Shown: positions 27,169 to 40,549 of the stretch, in pieces
Layout of the letters: each line of letters begins with the position of its first letter
How positions within the stretch are numbered: the first letter of the stretch is position 1
Source of the DNA: Dasypus novemcinctus
Taxonomy: Eukaryota > Chordata > Mammalia > Cingulata > Dasypodidae
Assembly: GCF_030445035.2 (NCBI RefSeq)
Contig: NC_080680.1
Span: 46,823,212 to 46,887,211, forward strand
DNA length: 64,000 bases
Direction of reading: 5' to 3'
Made by a program: the position numbers and the translations under genes
The notes under the pieces: model-generated
Database searches by the model: none
Told to the model about the DNA's origin: nothing
What the model saw: only the letters and a program-made list of their open reading frames with translations

Positions 27169-29230
27169 TCTGATTACCTAGATTGGATCAAGAACTTCAT
27201 CTTTGTCAGAGGAAGACAGCCTTTTGATTAGCAATCCAATCAAAATTACATGGGTATAAAAGTAGCTCCCAAAGGAAAATCAAAGTAGTTTCACATATTG
27301 GTCAGGGGAAAACAAAAGATATATATTGTGGTAATGCCCAATATCCACACACATCATGCCTGATATAGATAAAATTTCACAAACGCGGTAGCTATTTCAT
27401 GCCGTAAAATTTTTATCAGGAAAAATTTTAATTCTTTCAGCAGCTTGGTCAGTAAAACATATATAAGGTGCAGCTTCAGCTTTCAATTTTGTTTTTCTAA
27501 CCACAATAGTCATGAGTTATATAAAAGTCTTGTTATCTTTCTTTCTTAACCATTCGATGAGAAAACTGTAGGAACCCTGAACAAAAAAAAAAAGCCATCC
27601 TTGTTTTCTATAAAGCTCAAAATCTACTAGTGGATACAGTTAAATAAGCAATATTAAAACTTTGTGAGAGGGCTATGATGAGGTAAGTGCAACATCTATA
27701 GGAACACATACAGGGGATGCAATGCAAGGTACTGTTCTAGAAGACTTGTGCTTTTTAATACAAAAAATACATATGTGCTTCACTCTCCCAACCCCAGGGA
27801 AGATTTAAAAAAAGAATAACTGGTCTGAAGTCAAGAACTTACAGGGTCAGACAGCTCTTCACTACAAGTGTACTGGGAACTGCTCATTTCTAGTCTAGAT
27901 CACTCATCCCTGGAGATGTCCTCAGCAATCACAAAACATCTTCAGTCTATCAGAGGGTTTAATGTTCAAACTCTAGAATGCTCTAATCCAAATACTCTCT
28001 GCACACAACTATGTATAACTTCAACAATATTTGGTTATTTAGTCATCATTGATTATTTTTCCATATACGGGTGCTTGGAGAACCATGTGATCAAATAGCA
28101 GGGTTAAACCTCTTGGAGCAATCATAGTGCTCTTTCTTCACCTAAATATCATTCACAACACATTATTGCAGGTACCCATTACCAATCATTTGAAGGTTCC
28201 ATCTAAGATGAAATCCATTTGCCATCTTTGCCTAAACCAATTCAAGATCACTTTCTGAAACACTGTCAGGTGCTTTATCATTCAAGCATTTCCAAGAAAA
28301 CAGAAATTGTTTCTCTTTACTAGAGAGAATATAAGAAATTGGTTAGACTAGAGGACTGAAAAGGCAAGGTAGAACAGTGAGGTAACAGAGATAAAAACTT
28401 TAGGAAGCAGCTACTATGCCTGAAAAAAAACAAAGAAGTTGAGGTTATCCAAATCAAAAGCTTGGAGTAAAGGCCGTCATGGAGTTGGGCCCAGCCTTCT
28501 GAGGAAAGGGTACTGCCAAGCTAGTCTTGCACCTCAGGAGCTTGGAGGAGATGGGTCTCGGATCTTTGAGAAGGAAGCACCAGCCAACTGGTGTTGGTAT
28601 CTCTGAGGGAAGGCACTGACACAGGTTCTGGGAGTTGAGAATAAAACTGGAAACTGACATTACAGTGTGCAGAATTACTGCTGAGGTGAAGAGGAGAAGA
28701 ATGGAGAGCAAAAGTGGAAAGAGCCTCCCTTTAGTACCCCTTACTGTCAGAACCTAACAGGAAGCTAGCTAGTAAAGAATAAGTATGGTTTACAGAATCC
28801 AAGTCCGGGCATCACAAAACAGTGAAGAACAGGAGATTTGGGACTGAGAGCCTATAGATGAATAACCAACATATATGCCAAACAAAACAAAGTAGAGATC
28901 AAAAAAATGAATTCCAAACAAAAATGTATGGATAATTTCTGCTCATGAGTTTATTGACATATTAAGAGTACTGGGAAAGATATAGGATTAAAATCTTAAT
29001 CTTCAGCTCTATCAGTAATTATCAAGTAACAACATTAAAGAGCCTTAACAAGTTGCTTAATGTCAAGGTTTCTCAGCTTTCACTCATTTTTTCCCACTTG
29101 CTTTAAGGATTCCATAAGATAAATCTGTGTTCTATCCAAACATACAAAATCATTGTCTGCGTTATTTTAAATATCAAAAGGCAGACAATAAGCCAAAAAG
29201 CAAATTAAATACAACCTAACTTAAAATTAT
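27169..29230. other. Intergenic sequence, no gene identified
   Basis: No recognisable repeat over most of it. About 27250-27500, read on the - strand, gives a broken open stretch with KLKAEAAPYICFTDQAAERI that could be a decayed retrocopy of a coding sequence, but I do not recognise the protein. The 85-codon frame at 28454-28711 (- strand) has no family features. Confidence 0.35.
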
Positions 29231-29243
29231 TAAAGTGTATAGG

Positions 29244-29689
29244 GGAAGCAGACTTGGCTCAATGGATAGAGCATTCACCTACCACATGGGAGGTCCACGG
29301 TTCAAACCCAGGGCCTCCCTGACCCGTGTGGAGCTGGCCCACATGCAGTGCTAATGTGCGCCAAGGAGTGCCCTGCCACGCAGGGGTGTCCCCCACATAG
29401 GGGAGCCCCACGCGCAAGGAGTGTAACCCATAAGGAAAGCCGCCCAGCACGAAGAAAGTTCACTCTGCCCAGGAGTGGCGTCACACACACACAGAGCTGA
29501 CATAGCAAGATGGCACAACAAAAAGAGACACAGATTCCCTGTGCCACTGACAAGAATAGAAGCGGACACAGAAGAACACATGGCAAATGGACACAGAGAA
29601 CAGACAACTGGGGATGGGTGGGGATGGGTGGAGATGGGTGGGGAGGGGGAAGGGGAGAGAAATAAATAAAAATAACTCTTAAAAAAAAA
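29244..29689 (+). mobile_element. DAS-type SINE
   Basis: Flanked by taaagtgtatagg at 29231-29243 and 29690-29702. Head variant 'ttggctcaatggatagagc'; G-rich tandem 'ggggatgggt' units near its 3' end. Confidence 0.9.
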
Positions 29690-29702
29690 TAAAGTGTATA
29701 GG

Positions 29703-31175
29703 AAGTATACACCTATGCAAATAAACACACTTGATTATTCTTGTAATTATCAAATTTGGATCTTGATATGTATATATCAAAAGCTAGTAGGACAAACTAT
29801 TTTTATTCTTAAAGTACAAATAAAGACCTATATATTATTCAAACTGGCCTAAGTGCATCACTGTATTTTGGCCTAAACATGGGCCATTCTCAATTAATAG
29901 TACATTTTCATCTAACTCCTAGCAGACATAATTTGTCATCTTATTTCTAAACAGTGGCTCCTTATATTTACAAAGATGACTGAAAGTAGACTGCATTTTG
30001 GAACAAATAAAAATTTTCAAAACATTTATTTCCAAACTGGAAGTATATATAATGTAGGTATATATAGAAATGAACCTTTGTTCTAAGAAATAACCAAGCC
30101 AAATAGAAATTTTAAAATTTAATTGAAAGTTACAGCAGGTATTTGGGAAGCAAACTACAGGAAGATTTTAACTGATGCTTGCCCACTAATTTATGGATGG
30201 AAAGTGACAATAATATTCTTTGGATTGAGTTCTTCTATAATTCGTGGCATGGAAATTATTACACATGTGAACACAAAGTAGAAAAAACTCACCAAAATTT
30301 AGCATCATAATTTCTATACTGAGTTGATATATGCAAGCACAAAAATAGCAGGATTTCAACAACATTCATATAGCGGTTCTTGAAATTTAGTGTACTTTAG
30401 AATAGCCTAGAAAGCCTGTAAAAAACATAGATTTCTGGGTCCCATACCCAGAGTTTCTAATTCATTAGGTCTGGGGTGGGGCATTAGATTGCATTTCTCA
30501 TGAGGTCCCAGCTGACGCTGATGCTGCTGGTTCCGTCTAGGACCACACTTCGAGAACCACTGCTCGAGACTTCAGAGCAATATTGAGAATTATGTGTTGA
30601 TTCACATTATGTCAGTACCTTCGAAGTAAAGGCAAGCTATCTTGGAGAAATTTTACAACTATCCCTAAAGATATTCACTGAACACTCTTTAAGGCCTCAA
30701 GAGAAATTGTGAAGAGAATCTGACCAGTTACTATAATAAAATTCAAGGAACTTAAAGTGTATCTCCAATTACAGCACAAGAACTCTTATCACAGTTGGTA
30801 GTTGGTTAGTTATTTTTAAGTTGGTGGGACAGATGTATTGGCATACTGGAGTAAGCCTAATAGCCTTGGGCATCAATCTGTTTGTTTATACAGATGGAAT
30901 GCAGAACATCCCATAATCTATTTAAATTAAGCTTAAGAAAGTTTCTACCATAATGATGAGAAATAACAGGTAATTCAAAGATGTCTGCAACTCCAATAAT
31001 ATCGTCAAATGTGAAATATATTAAAAATAAGGGAAAAAATAAAGATCACCAAAGAAAATACTAAGATTCCTATGGTCACCACATTGTAAAGTACTTGCAA
31101 GTACATTCAGATACAGTAGACAGTAAAGAATCTATAAGCACAATTACCAAAAAGGTAAAAAGTAAAATAAATACA
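29703..31175. other. INSL6 3' flank, with a MER5A-like element
   Basis: No exon seen apart from possible INSL6 3' UTR directly below 31176. A MER5A-like fragment lies inside and is listed separately. Confidence 0.45.
30378..30580 (-). mobile_element. MER5A-like DNA transposon fragment (hAT-Charlie)
   Basis: The phrases 'gtttctaattcattaggtc', 'ggtctggggtggggca', 'tgatgctgctggttc' and 'cttcgagaaccactgctcg' are hallmarks of this old non-autonomous element. The edges are approximate. Confidence 0.75.
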
Positions 31176-31567
31176 TTAAACTTTTATTAAGTTAGTATAA
31201 TTCCTATGATGTTTATATAACTCAGTCACAATTGCTGGGTTTTTTCCCTTTACGTTTTTAAAATCGATATACGGAATGCATGCAATGCTAAGTTCTCTTT
31301 TTGTACATCCTTTAAGACAACACTTTTCTGAATATCCTCTGCGTTTTCTTTGGTGATGATTCCCCCAAAACAAATTGTGTAAGGTTTTAATTTTGTTTGT
31401 ATTTTTCTTCTCAAATTCCACAATCTCATGAATATATGAATTGATATCATGTAATGAAGAAAATTCTCTTTTCTTAGCAGGTGGCAAGTTGGCTTTTTTA
31501 GACTGATATTCTGGCAGTGACTGCATCTCCACAATATTTGTTTTTTTCAGAAAGGCAGTAGTAGAGA
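31176..31567 (-). CDS. INSL6: INSL6 exon 2: end of C-peptide and A chain
   Basis: Insulin-like 6 is a secreted relaxin-family peptide expressed mainly in testis and needed for normal spermatogenesis. Read on the - strand, the exon follows a strong acceptor (T-rich tract then CAACAG, intron AG at 31569-31568) and opens in phase 1, the position conserved in the insulin family. It contains EMQSLPEYQ (C-peptide), LHNLFWG, the proprotein-convertase site RKRR, then [20 protein letters not shown] with the A-chain pattern CC-x3-C-x8-C. The frame is open for 129 codons to TAA at 31178-31176. Compared with human INSL6 as remembered, it continues about 12 residues beyond the usual end (after ...VTELY), ending TNLIKV. 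Exon 1 with signal peptide and B chain is not seen in the window. Confidence 0.93.
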
Positions 31568-31802
31568 CTGTTGAGAAAAAGAAAAAATCCTCCTTTATTA
31601 AAATCCTCTTTAGATGAAAATTAAATCTTAATACTAGAATACTAAAATAAGCTAATTATTGAAAAAAAACAAGAAATCACATTTTAAATAAATAGAAAGA
31701 ATGGTTATTCAAAAACAATATTTGCTTTTAACCAAAGTGGTTATAGGTATAGGTAGCATTTTTTATGTAAAAAAGACTTAGAAACCTTTGCACATTATTT
31801 TG

Positions 31803-32680
31803 TATTAATATTTTTATTGAGATATAATTCACATGTCATAAAATTTAGCATTTTATAGTGTACAATTCAAAAAGTTCTGGTATTTTCACAACATTGTGCA
31901 ATTATCACTACTAATTCCAGAACATTGCTATCAACCCAAAAGAGAAACATTGTCTCCATTAGCACTCTCTCTCATTTCCCCCTCCCTCTATCCCCTGACA
32001 AACACTAATCTACTTTCTGGCTCTATGGACCTGTCTATTCTGGACATACCATAAAAATGGAATCATACTATATGTGGACTTGTGAGTTAGACTTCCTTCA
32101 CATTGCATAAAAATACTTTCAAGGTTCAACCATACTGTAGTGTGTAACAGTACTTCATTCCTTTTTATGTCTAAATAATATTCCATTGTATGTGTATATC
32201 ACATTTTGTTTATTCATTCATCAGTTGATAGGCATTTAGGTTGTTGCTACTTTTTGACTAGTACAAATAATACTCTGCAATAAACAAATTTTCTGTGAAT
32301 ATATGTTTTCAATTCTTTTAGATATACAGCTAGGAGTAAAAGTGCTGGATCATATGGTAATTTTATGTTTAACTTTTTGAGGAACCATCAAAATGTTTTC
32401 CATTGTGTCTGCATCATTTTACATTTCCACCACTGATGTACAAGGGCTTTAATTTCTTTACATCCTGTTCAGCATTTGTTATTCTCCACTTTTTGATTAT
32501 AGCCATCCTAGTGGGTGTGAAATGGTATCTCATTATAGTTTTCATTTGCATTTCCCTACTGACTACTGATTGAACATCTTTTTATGTTTTTATTGGCCAT
32601 TTGTGTATCATCTTTGCTGAAATGTCTGTTCAAATCCTTTGCCCCTTTTTAAATTGGGTTGTCTTATTAAGTACATTTCA
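31803..32680 (-). mobile_element. Old L1 3' end (L1M type), antisense
   Basis: The + strand carries the reverse complement of an L1M 3' region: 'tttattgagatataattcac', 'tggacataccataaaaatgg', 'aaataatattccattgtatg', 'tgctggatcatatggtaat', 'cctagtgggtgtgaaatgg'. It lies in the INSL6 intron, in the same orientation as INSL6. Confidence 0.85.
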
Positions 32681-33589
32681 TAATTAAATGGTTATAAAAG
32701 TTTTGTTTTTCACTGAAATATTAAAAAAATGGAGTAATGGTGATATGCTCAGGGTAAAATGAATTGATTGTTAGTCTGTTTGCTCTTAACTAATTCAGTT
32801 ATTACTGGAAAGAAAGTAACTCCAGATGGTAATTATTTGGAGGCTTGTTGGACTTCCATCATGGTCCTTGCCCAACTACAGTCCCTTCTGGGAGAGCATA
32901 TTTGTCTAGAGCCTCTGCTGTGGTGCTAGAGCTTCTAGGCAGCCATGTTCTGAACCATGTGACTCCAGCTCTACCGTCGTAGTCAAATAGACCGGAGGTA
33001 AGCCCCTGACACTAACAAAACCAATCTAGTATAGTGACCAGCAATCCAAGATATGTGAAAATACTGAATTGGCCTAATCAGTTTCCTTCTTTTGAAATTA
33101 CATCTAAGACATGAGAAAACAAGGAGTTAGTGAAAACCAAAAGTGAAAGAGTTATATGAGGCTTATCATGACAAGCTAAAGTCAAAGTAACACACATATA
33201 GAGAGGACCAAATATTCAGAGAGAGACAGGAAGAGAGAAGGTTTTTTTTAAAGCACTGATGTAATTTGTAAGGCTTTCCAGCTCAACTGGTTATTTAAAA
33301 AGATTAACCAAATAGATAGAACTATAGGCAGATTAATCAAGAAAAAAGAAAACGAAAATGAACAAAATACAATAGGAAAAAAGGAAATAACTACTGATAC
33401 AACCAAAATATTTTATAAACAATGGGTGCTTATACATTTAAAATATTGATGAAATGGATGAATTCCTGAAAAAGCACAAGAGGCTAAAATTGGCACATGG
33501 AGACACATAAAACTTAAACATACCAACAATATTCAAAGAAATTTCTTGGGTAGTCATTGTGATGACCTTCAAAAAACAAAGACATAAAT
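32681..33589. other. INSL6: INSL6 intron sequence, nothing recognised
   Basis: No exon and no nameable repeat. The gene assignment rests on exon 1 lying further right, outside the window. Confidence 0.35.
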
Positions 33590-34377
33590 AAGCTTTATTT
33601 TTTATTACAAGCTTTATTTTTACAGCAGTTTTAGATAAACAGAAAAATTGCTCAGAAAGTACAGAGAATTCCCATACGCACCCTCCTACCCAAATTCTAA
33701 CAAAAACAGGCAAAATATACAAAAAGGAAACTTTCAAGAAGAGGAAACATAAAGGGTAACATACATATAAAAGAGGTACTCAAACCAGATGATATTATTA
33801 CAAAAGTGAAATGTTACTTCATGTCTACCACATTGGTACAAGGTTAAAACTGCATAATGGTAATTATTGGCATTGATAAGAGGACACAGAAATCTTCATG
33901 TACTGTTGGGGCAACTATAAATTAGTGTAGCCATTCTGGAGAGCAATCTGGTACAAATCAAGCAAATAAAGCATACATACACTTCATGACACAGCAATTC
34001 CACCCCTGAGTATATATTCCAGAAAAATTCCTACACAGGTGGATAAGGTGGATACTGTAGTGTTAATGACAGTGGCAGGGAGTTGGAGTGATATAGGTTA
34101 TCACCAAGAGATGAAATATACAAAATATGGAGAATGCACAATATTACAATACAGCAGTTAGAAGTAAAGGACTAAATGTTCACAAAGCAACAAAAAAATA
34201 CAGATCTTAAATACCATTTAGATATATTTAAAAATAATGCACAGGGTACAACAAAGACTTTACAAAAGCATACACAAATCAAATTATACATAATAAACAC
34301 ATAGGAGTGGCTCTCTGTTGGGAGAAGAATGGAAGTAGAGAATTGGAATGTATGGTGAAAATAAAGAATTATTGGGA
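33590..34377. mobile_element. Fragments of old L1
   Basis: About 33595-33700 ('cagcagttttagataaacag', 'gtacagagaattcccatac') and 33780-34360 ('tgtagccattctggagagc', 'gacacagcaattccacccc') match old L1 3' portions. No usable frame. The order suggests more than one insertion. Confidence 0.5.
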
Positions 34378-35930
34378 GTTCCAGGAAAATGGCATCTGAG
34401 TAGGCAAGCAGGGCTCAACTCTCACAAAAACAATGGAGAAAGGGCCAAAAGTCTCTGAGGGAGATGCTTTGCAGGTCAGCAGACCAGGACAATGCTGTGC
34501 AACCTTCAGGAGGATGAGGGACAGAGATAACCCAAAACAACAAACATGAGTTACTAAACACCCCAGTGGATGGGAAGGGCACCCATACCCACCCTCAAGA
34601 TGTTAAACCAGATAAAACCCCTGGCTCACTGCAGCCACATGAGGGGAACAGACATCTTCCTCCCTGTCAGTTGTTATGGAAAGAAGGAGGGTACATTGGA
34701 ATGCAGAGAGTTGTATCTTTTCAGTGATTTTGGCTGTGAGTCTACTTTGAATCACAGCTCTGGCTAGACCAGAAATACTAGAAAGTGGAAGTTGAAAGAA
34801 ACATCTCCCAAGAAAGGTTTGCCAAAAGATCCATCTGCTGGCTAACCAGGAAACTGCAAGGAGAAAAAATTGCTTCTAGGTCTCTCTTAACCCAAACTCC
34901 TGGGAGAAAATCTACACCCCATTAGTGAGTCCCTGGCCAAATTTGATGACTTAACCTGGGCAATTTTAAAGACACAGAATGAACTAAAAATCAAATAAGA
35001 GTCATTAAAAAAAAAAACTCACTAGGCTAGAGAGAGAAATTGACCATCAGAGTAAATTCACCAACATATTCAGAGGCCTTGATATCAGCAAAACATTATA
35101 AGTCATTCTAGGAAACATGAAGAGATGGCCCAGCCAAAGGAACAAACCAAAAATCCTGCTAAGATATAAGATTTAAGAAACCTAATCAATGATAATCACA
35201 CAAAGCTCATAACTCAATTCAAAGAATTGAAGGAAAATATGATTAAAGAGATACTAGTTATTAAGAAGACACTGGATGAGCATAAAGAGTAATTTGAAAG
35301 CCTACAAAGGAAAGTAACAGAGCTTATGGGAACGAAAGACAAAATGGATGAGATTTAAAATACATTAGAGGCACACATAGGAGCAGATTTGACTTCCTTG
35401 AAGACAGAATTGGTGATTGTGAAGACAGAGCAATTGAAATGGAAAAGATAGAAAATCAGAAAGAGAAAAGAATGCAAGAAAAGGAACAGGGTCTCAGGGA
35501 ATTGAAAGGCAATGCAAAATACAGAAACATATGTGTTATCAGTGTCCCAGGAGAAGAAGAGAATGGAAAAGGGGCAGAAAGAATATTTGAGGAAATAAGG
35601 ACTGAAAATTTTCCAACCCTTCTGAAAGATATAAATATCAATATCCAAGGAGGAAAACAAACCACAAACAGAATAAATCCAAAGAGACCTATTCCAAGAC
35701 ACCTACAATTAAAAATGACAAATATCAGAAATAAAGAGAGGATTCTGGAAGCAGCAAGAAAAGCAAAGAATCACATACAAGAGAACCACAATAAAATTAA
35801 GTGATGACCTCTCATCAGAAACCATGGAGGTGAGAAGAAGGCTGTATAATGTATTTAAGGTACTGAGAGAGAAAAATTGCCAGCCAAGAATTTTATATCA
35901 AGCAAAATTGTCATCAAAAATGAGGGAGAG

Positions 35931-36327
35931 GGAAGAGGCTGTGGCTCAATCAATTGGGCTCCTGTATACCATACAGGAGGTCCTGGGTTTGCATCCCAGG
36001 GCCTCTTTGTGAGGGCAGGTTCACCTGCACGCTGTGGAGAGCTGCTGGCCTGGGTGCTGCAGAGTGCCGCCCGGCCCACAAGCACTGCAGAGTGCTGACT
36101 CAGCGAGGTGATGCAACAACAACAACAACAACAACAACAACAAAAAGGGGAGACAAGCAAAAACACAGAAGAGCAGCGAATGAACACAGAGAGCAGACAA
36201 CAAGCAAGTGGCAAGGTGGGCGGATTAAAATAAAAATAAAATACAGACACAGAAGAATGCACAGTGAATGGACAAGGAGAGCAGACAACAAGCAAAAAGC
36301 CACAAAGTGGGGGTGGGAGGGATTAAA
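35931..36327 (+). mobile_element. tRNA-derived SINE, second type, in L1 ORF1
   Basis: Flanked by aaaaatgagggagag at 35916-35930 and 36328-36342. Same body as 1893-2239, with a (CAA)n microsatellite at about 36114-36141. Confidence 0.9.
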
Positions 36328-37173
36328 AAAAATGAGGGAGAGTTTAACTCTTCACAGACAAACAAAAATTGAGAGAGTAAGTTACCAAAAGACCAGAATT
36401 ACAAGAGATAATAAAGGGAGTGCTGCAGCCTGAATGGAAAAACAAGGACTAGACACTTGGAGAAGAGTGTAGAAATGAAGATTAGTAGGAATGGTAAATT
36501 AAATGGTAAAAAGACAATAGTAAGGTATGACAATGGAAAGCCAAAGGACAAAATGGACAAAGTAAGTAATACCTTAAGTAATAACATTGAATGTTAATGG
36601 CTTGAATTTCCCAATCAAAAGACATAGACTGATAGAATGGATAAAAAAATATATAAGCTATCTATATGATGTCTACAAGAGACTCACCTCAGATGTAAAG
36701 ACACAACCAGGCTGAAAGTGAAAAGTCAGAAAAAGATATTCCATGAAAATAGTAACAAAAAAAGAGATGGAGTAGCAATACTGATATCAGACAAAATATG
36801 CTTTAAATACAAAACTGTTACAAGGGATGAAGAAAGTATATATTAATAAAAGGGGCAATTCACCAAGAAGAAATAACTATAATAAATATTTAGGCACCTA
36901 ACCTGGGTGCCCCAAGATACATAAGGCACACACTGGCAAAACTGAAGGGAGAAATAGATGTCTCTACAATGACAGGTGGAGACTTCAATATACCACTCTC
37001 TGTATTGGATAGAACATCTGGACAGAGGATAAATAAATAAACAGAGAACTTGAATAATATAATAAATGAACTCGACCTAAAAGACATTTACAGAACATTA
37101 TACCCCAAACAGCAGGATATACATTCTTTTCAAGTGCTCATGGATCCTTCTCCAGGATAGGCCATGTAAGGGG

Positions 37174-37784
37174 TGTATTAGTCAACCAAAGGGGTGCTGA
37201 TACAAAGTACCAGAAATCTGCTGACTTTTATAAAGGGTATTTAATTGAGCTATTAGCTTACAGTCACAAGGCCATAAAGAGTAAGTTACTTCCCTCACCA
37301 AAGTTTGTTGCCATGTGTTGGAGGAAGATGGCTGCCAGTCCCTGCCTTCCTCTTTCTCTTAGGGCTCCATGGTCTCAGCTCCTTCTGATCTTAGCATAAG
37401 CAAACTAGCATAAGGCTCATCTCTTTCACTGGGGCCCATTTCTTTCCAGGCTTTCTCAGCTGTTCAGCACTCTGGTCTCCTCAGCTGCAAACTATCAAGC
37501 AAATGGCTTGGCTCTCTCCCCTGGACTCCAGCATCCAAAACTAAACTCTCTATGTTCTCTTTCTTCATGTATTTACTTCCCTATCTTTGACTGAGCATCC
37601 GTTTTTATAGCCACAAAGGGGAGGGAGCAGGGACTCAAACCGAGTCACCCTAATCTTGAATTAATAAAGTAAAAGTGAAACCTCTGAATCTAATACAATC
37701 TAATATACCCAGAGGAACAAACCAGTTTACAAACACAATCCATTATCTCTTTTTGGAATTCAGAAATAATATCAAATTCTCACA
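37174..37784 (-). mobile_element. MaLR-like solo LTR inside L1 'A' ORF2
   Basis: The + strand starts TGTATTAGTC and ends CTCACA, so on the - strand the LTR begins TGTGAGAATTTG and ends GACTAATACA. A TATA-like 'ctataaaaacgg' is present on the - strand near 37605. The bases beside it (aaggg before, ctggg after) may be a worn 5-bp duplication. ORF2 text resumes directly after it (LGHKTGLNKF). Confidence 0.7.
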
Positions 37785-38838
37785 CTGGGTCACAAGACAG
37801 GCCTCAATAAATTTTAAAAGACTGAAATTATACAAAACACTTCCTCTGATCATAACAGAACAAAGTTGGAAATCAATAATGGACAGAAAAAGAGAAAATT
37901 AATAAATATATGGAGATTAAATAACACACTCTTAAATAATCAGTAGGTCAAACAAGACAATGCACAACAATTCAGTAAATATCATAAGACAAATGAAAAT
38001 GAAAACACAGCATATCAAAACCTATAGAACACCACAAAGGTGTTCTGAGATGGAAATTTATAGTCCTCAGTGCTTATATTAAAAAGAAGAAAGAGCAAAA
38101 TTAAAGCTCTAACTGCACACTTGGAGGAACTAGAAAAAGAACAGCAAACTAATCCCAAACCAAGTTGATGGAAAGAAACAGTAAAGATCATAGCAGAAAT
38201 AAATGAAATCAAGAACAAAAACAAAACAAAACAAAACAAAATAGAGCATCACAAAACCAAAAGATGTTTCTTTGAGGAGATCAACAAAATTGGTAAATCT
38301 AGCTAGACTGACAAAGAAAAAAGAGAGAAGATGAAAAGAAATAAAATCAGAAATGAGAGCAGGTACACTACCACTGATCCCACAGAAATAAGAGAGATCT
38401 AAGAGGATACTATGAACAATTGTATGCCAAAAAACTAGACAATGTAGAGGAGATGGACAAATTCCTAGGAACACATGAATAACCTACACTGACCCTAGAA
38501 GAAATAGAAGACCTCAACAAACCAATCACAAGTAAAGAGATTGAAACAGTCATAAAAAATCTTCTAAAAATGAAAAGCCCAGGACTTTTCATGGGTGAAT
38601 TCTACCAATCATTCAGAGATGATCTACCACCAGTTTTGCTCAAGCTCTTCCAAAAACCTGAACAGAACGCTATCAAACTCATTCTATGCAGCCAATTTCA
38701 CCCTAATACCAACATCAGATAGAGACACAATGAAAAAAACAAAATTACAAGCAATATCTCTATTGAATATAGTTGCAAAAAGCCTCAACAAAATACTTGC
38801 AAACCGAATCCAAAAGCACATTAAGAGAATGCTACACC

Positions 38839-39251
38839 GGCGGTGGACTTGGCTCAGTGGTTAGGGCATCCGTTTATCACATGGGAGGTCTGCGGCTCAA
38901 ACCCCAGGCCTCCTTGGCCCATGTGGAGCTGGCCCATGCACAGTGCTGATGCGTGCAAGGAGTGCCCTGACACGCAGGGGTGTCCCCCGCATAGGGGAGC
39001 CCCATGCGCAATGAGTGTGCCCCATAAGAAGAGCCGCCCAGTGCGAAAGAAAGTGCAGCCTACCCAGGAATGTGTGCTGCACACACGCTGACACAACAAG
39101 ACAACACAACAAAAAGAAACACAGATTCCCATGCCGCTGACAACAACAGAAGCGGACAAAGAAGACACAGCAAATAGACACAGAGAACAGACAATGTGTG
39201 TGGGGGGGAGGGAGAAATAAATTAAATAAATAAATCTTTAAATAAAAAAAA
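38839..39251 (+). mobile_element. DAS-type SINE in L1 'A'
   Basis: Flanked by agaatgctacacc at 38826-38838 and 39252-39264. Full-length with a tGtGtGGGG stretch before the tail. Confidence 0.93.
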
Positions 39252-40147
39252 AGAATGCTACACCACGACTAAGTTGGTTTTATCCCAGGTATGTAAGGAT
39301 GGCTCAACACAAGGAAATCAATTAGTGTAATAAACCACATTAATAAATTGAAGAAGAAAAATCACATGATCTTCTCGACTGATGCAGTAAAGGCATTTGG
39401 CAAAATATAGCATCCTTTCTTGGTAACACTCCAATAGATAGGAATAGAAGGAGGTTTTCTCAAATATAGTAAAATGCATATATAAAAAATATACAGCTAG
39501 CATAGTACTCAACAGTGAAAAACTGAAAGCTTTCCAACTGAGATCAGGAACAAGGATGCCACTGTCACCACTATTATTCACTATTGTGCTTGAAGTTCTA
39601 GCTAGAGCAATTAGGCTAGATTAAAAAAAAGGGAGGGGGCACCAAAATAGGAAAGGAAGAAGTAAAACTTTCACTATTCACTGACACGATCCTGTAACTA
39701 GAAAATCCTGAAAAATCCACAACAAAGCTACTAGAACTAACAGACTAGTTAAGCAAAGTGGCAGGCAACAAGACTAATACACAAAGAGAAAAAAATTCTG
39801 TTCATATCAGCCACTAAAAGAATCAGATATTTGGAATAAATTTAAACAAGGACATAAAGAATCTGTATTCAGAAAACTACAAAACATTGCTAAAAGAAAC
39901 TAAAGAAGACTTAAAGAAAGTTATGATATTCCATGTTCATTGACTGGAAGACTAAATATCGATAAGATGTCAATTCTACCAAAACTGATTTACAGATTCA
40001 ATGCAATCCCAATAAAAATCCCAAAAACCTTTTTTTGAGAAATTGAAAGCTCATTACCAAATTTATTTGGAAGGGTAAGAGGCTCCAAACAGCTAACAAT
40101 GTCTTTTAAAAAGAACAAATGTGGAGAACTCACACTTCCTGACTTTA

Positions 40148-40521
40148 TTTATTTATTTTTAAAGATTTATTTTATTTATTTAATCCCCCCCCCCCCCCCC
40201 CCGGTTGTCTGTTCTCTGTGTCTATTTGCTGCGTCTTGTTTCTTTGTCCGCTTGTTGTCGTTGGCAGCACGAGAAGTGTGGGCGGCGCCATTCCTGGGCA
40301 GGCTGCACTTTCTTTCGCGCTCGGCAGCTCTCCTTACCGGCGCACTCCTTGTGCGTGGGGCTCCCCTACGCGGGGGACACCCCCGCGTGGCTCGGCACTC
40401 CTTGCGCGCATCAGCACTGCGCATGGGCCAGCTCCACACAGGCCAAGGAGGCCTGGGGTTTGAACTGCGGACCTCCCATGTGGTAGATGGACGCCCTAAC
40501 CACTGGGCCAAGTCCGTTTCC
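40148..40521 (-). mobile_element. DAS-type SINE, internal-deletion subtype, antisense
   Basis: Flanked by cacttcctgacttta at 40133-40147 and 40522-40536. It has a run of 18 C (40185-40202) and shares the internal deletion of 23160 and 43520 ('gagaagtgtgggcggcgcc'). Confidence 0.93.
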
Positions 40522-40549
40522 CACTTCCTGACTTTAAAGCATATTATTT

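Noticed and set aside
33438-33737. 99-codon - strand frame as INSL6 exon 1
   Set aside because: No B-chain cysteine pattern (C-G near the start, second C about 12 residues later), and it overlaps an old L1 fragment.
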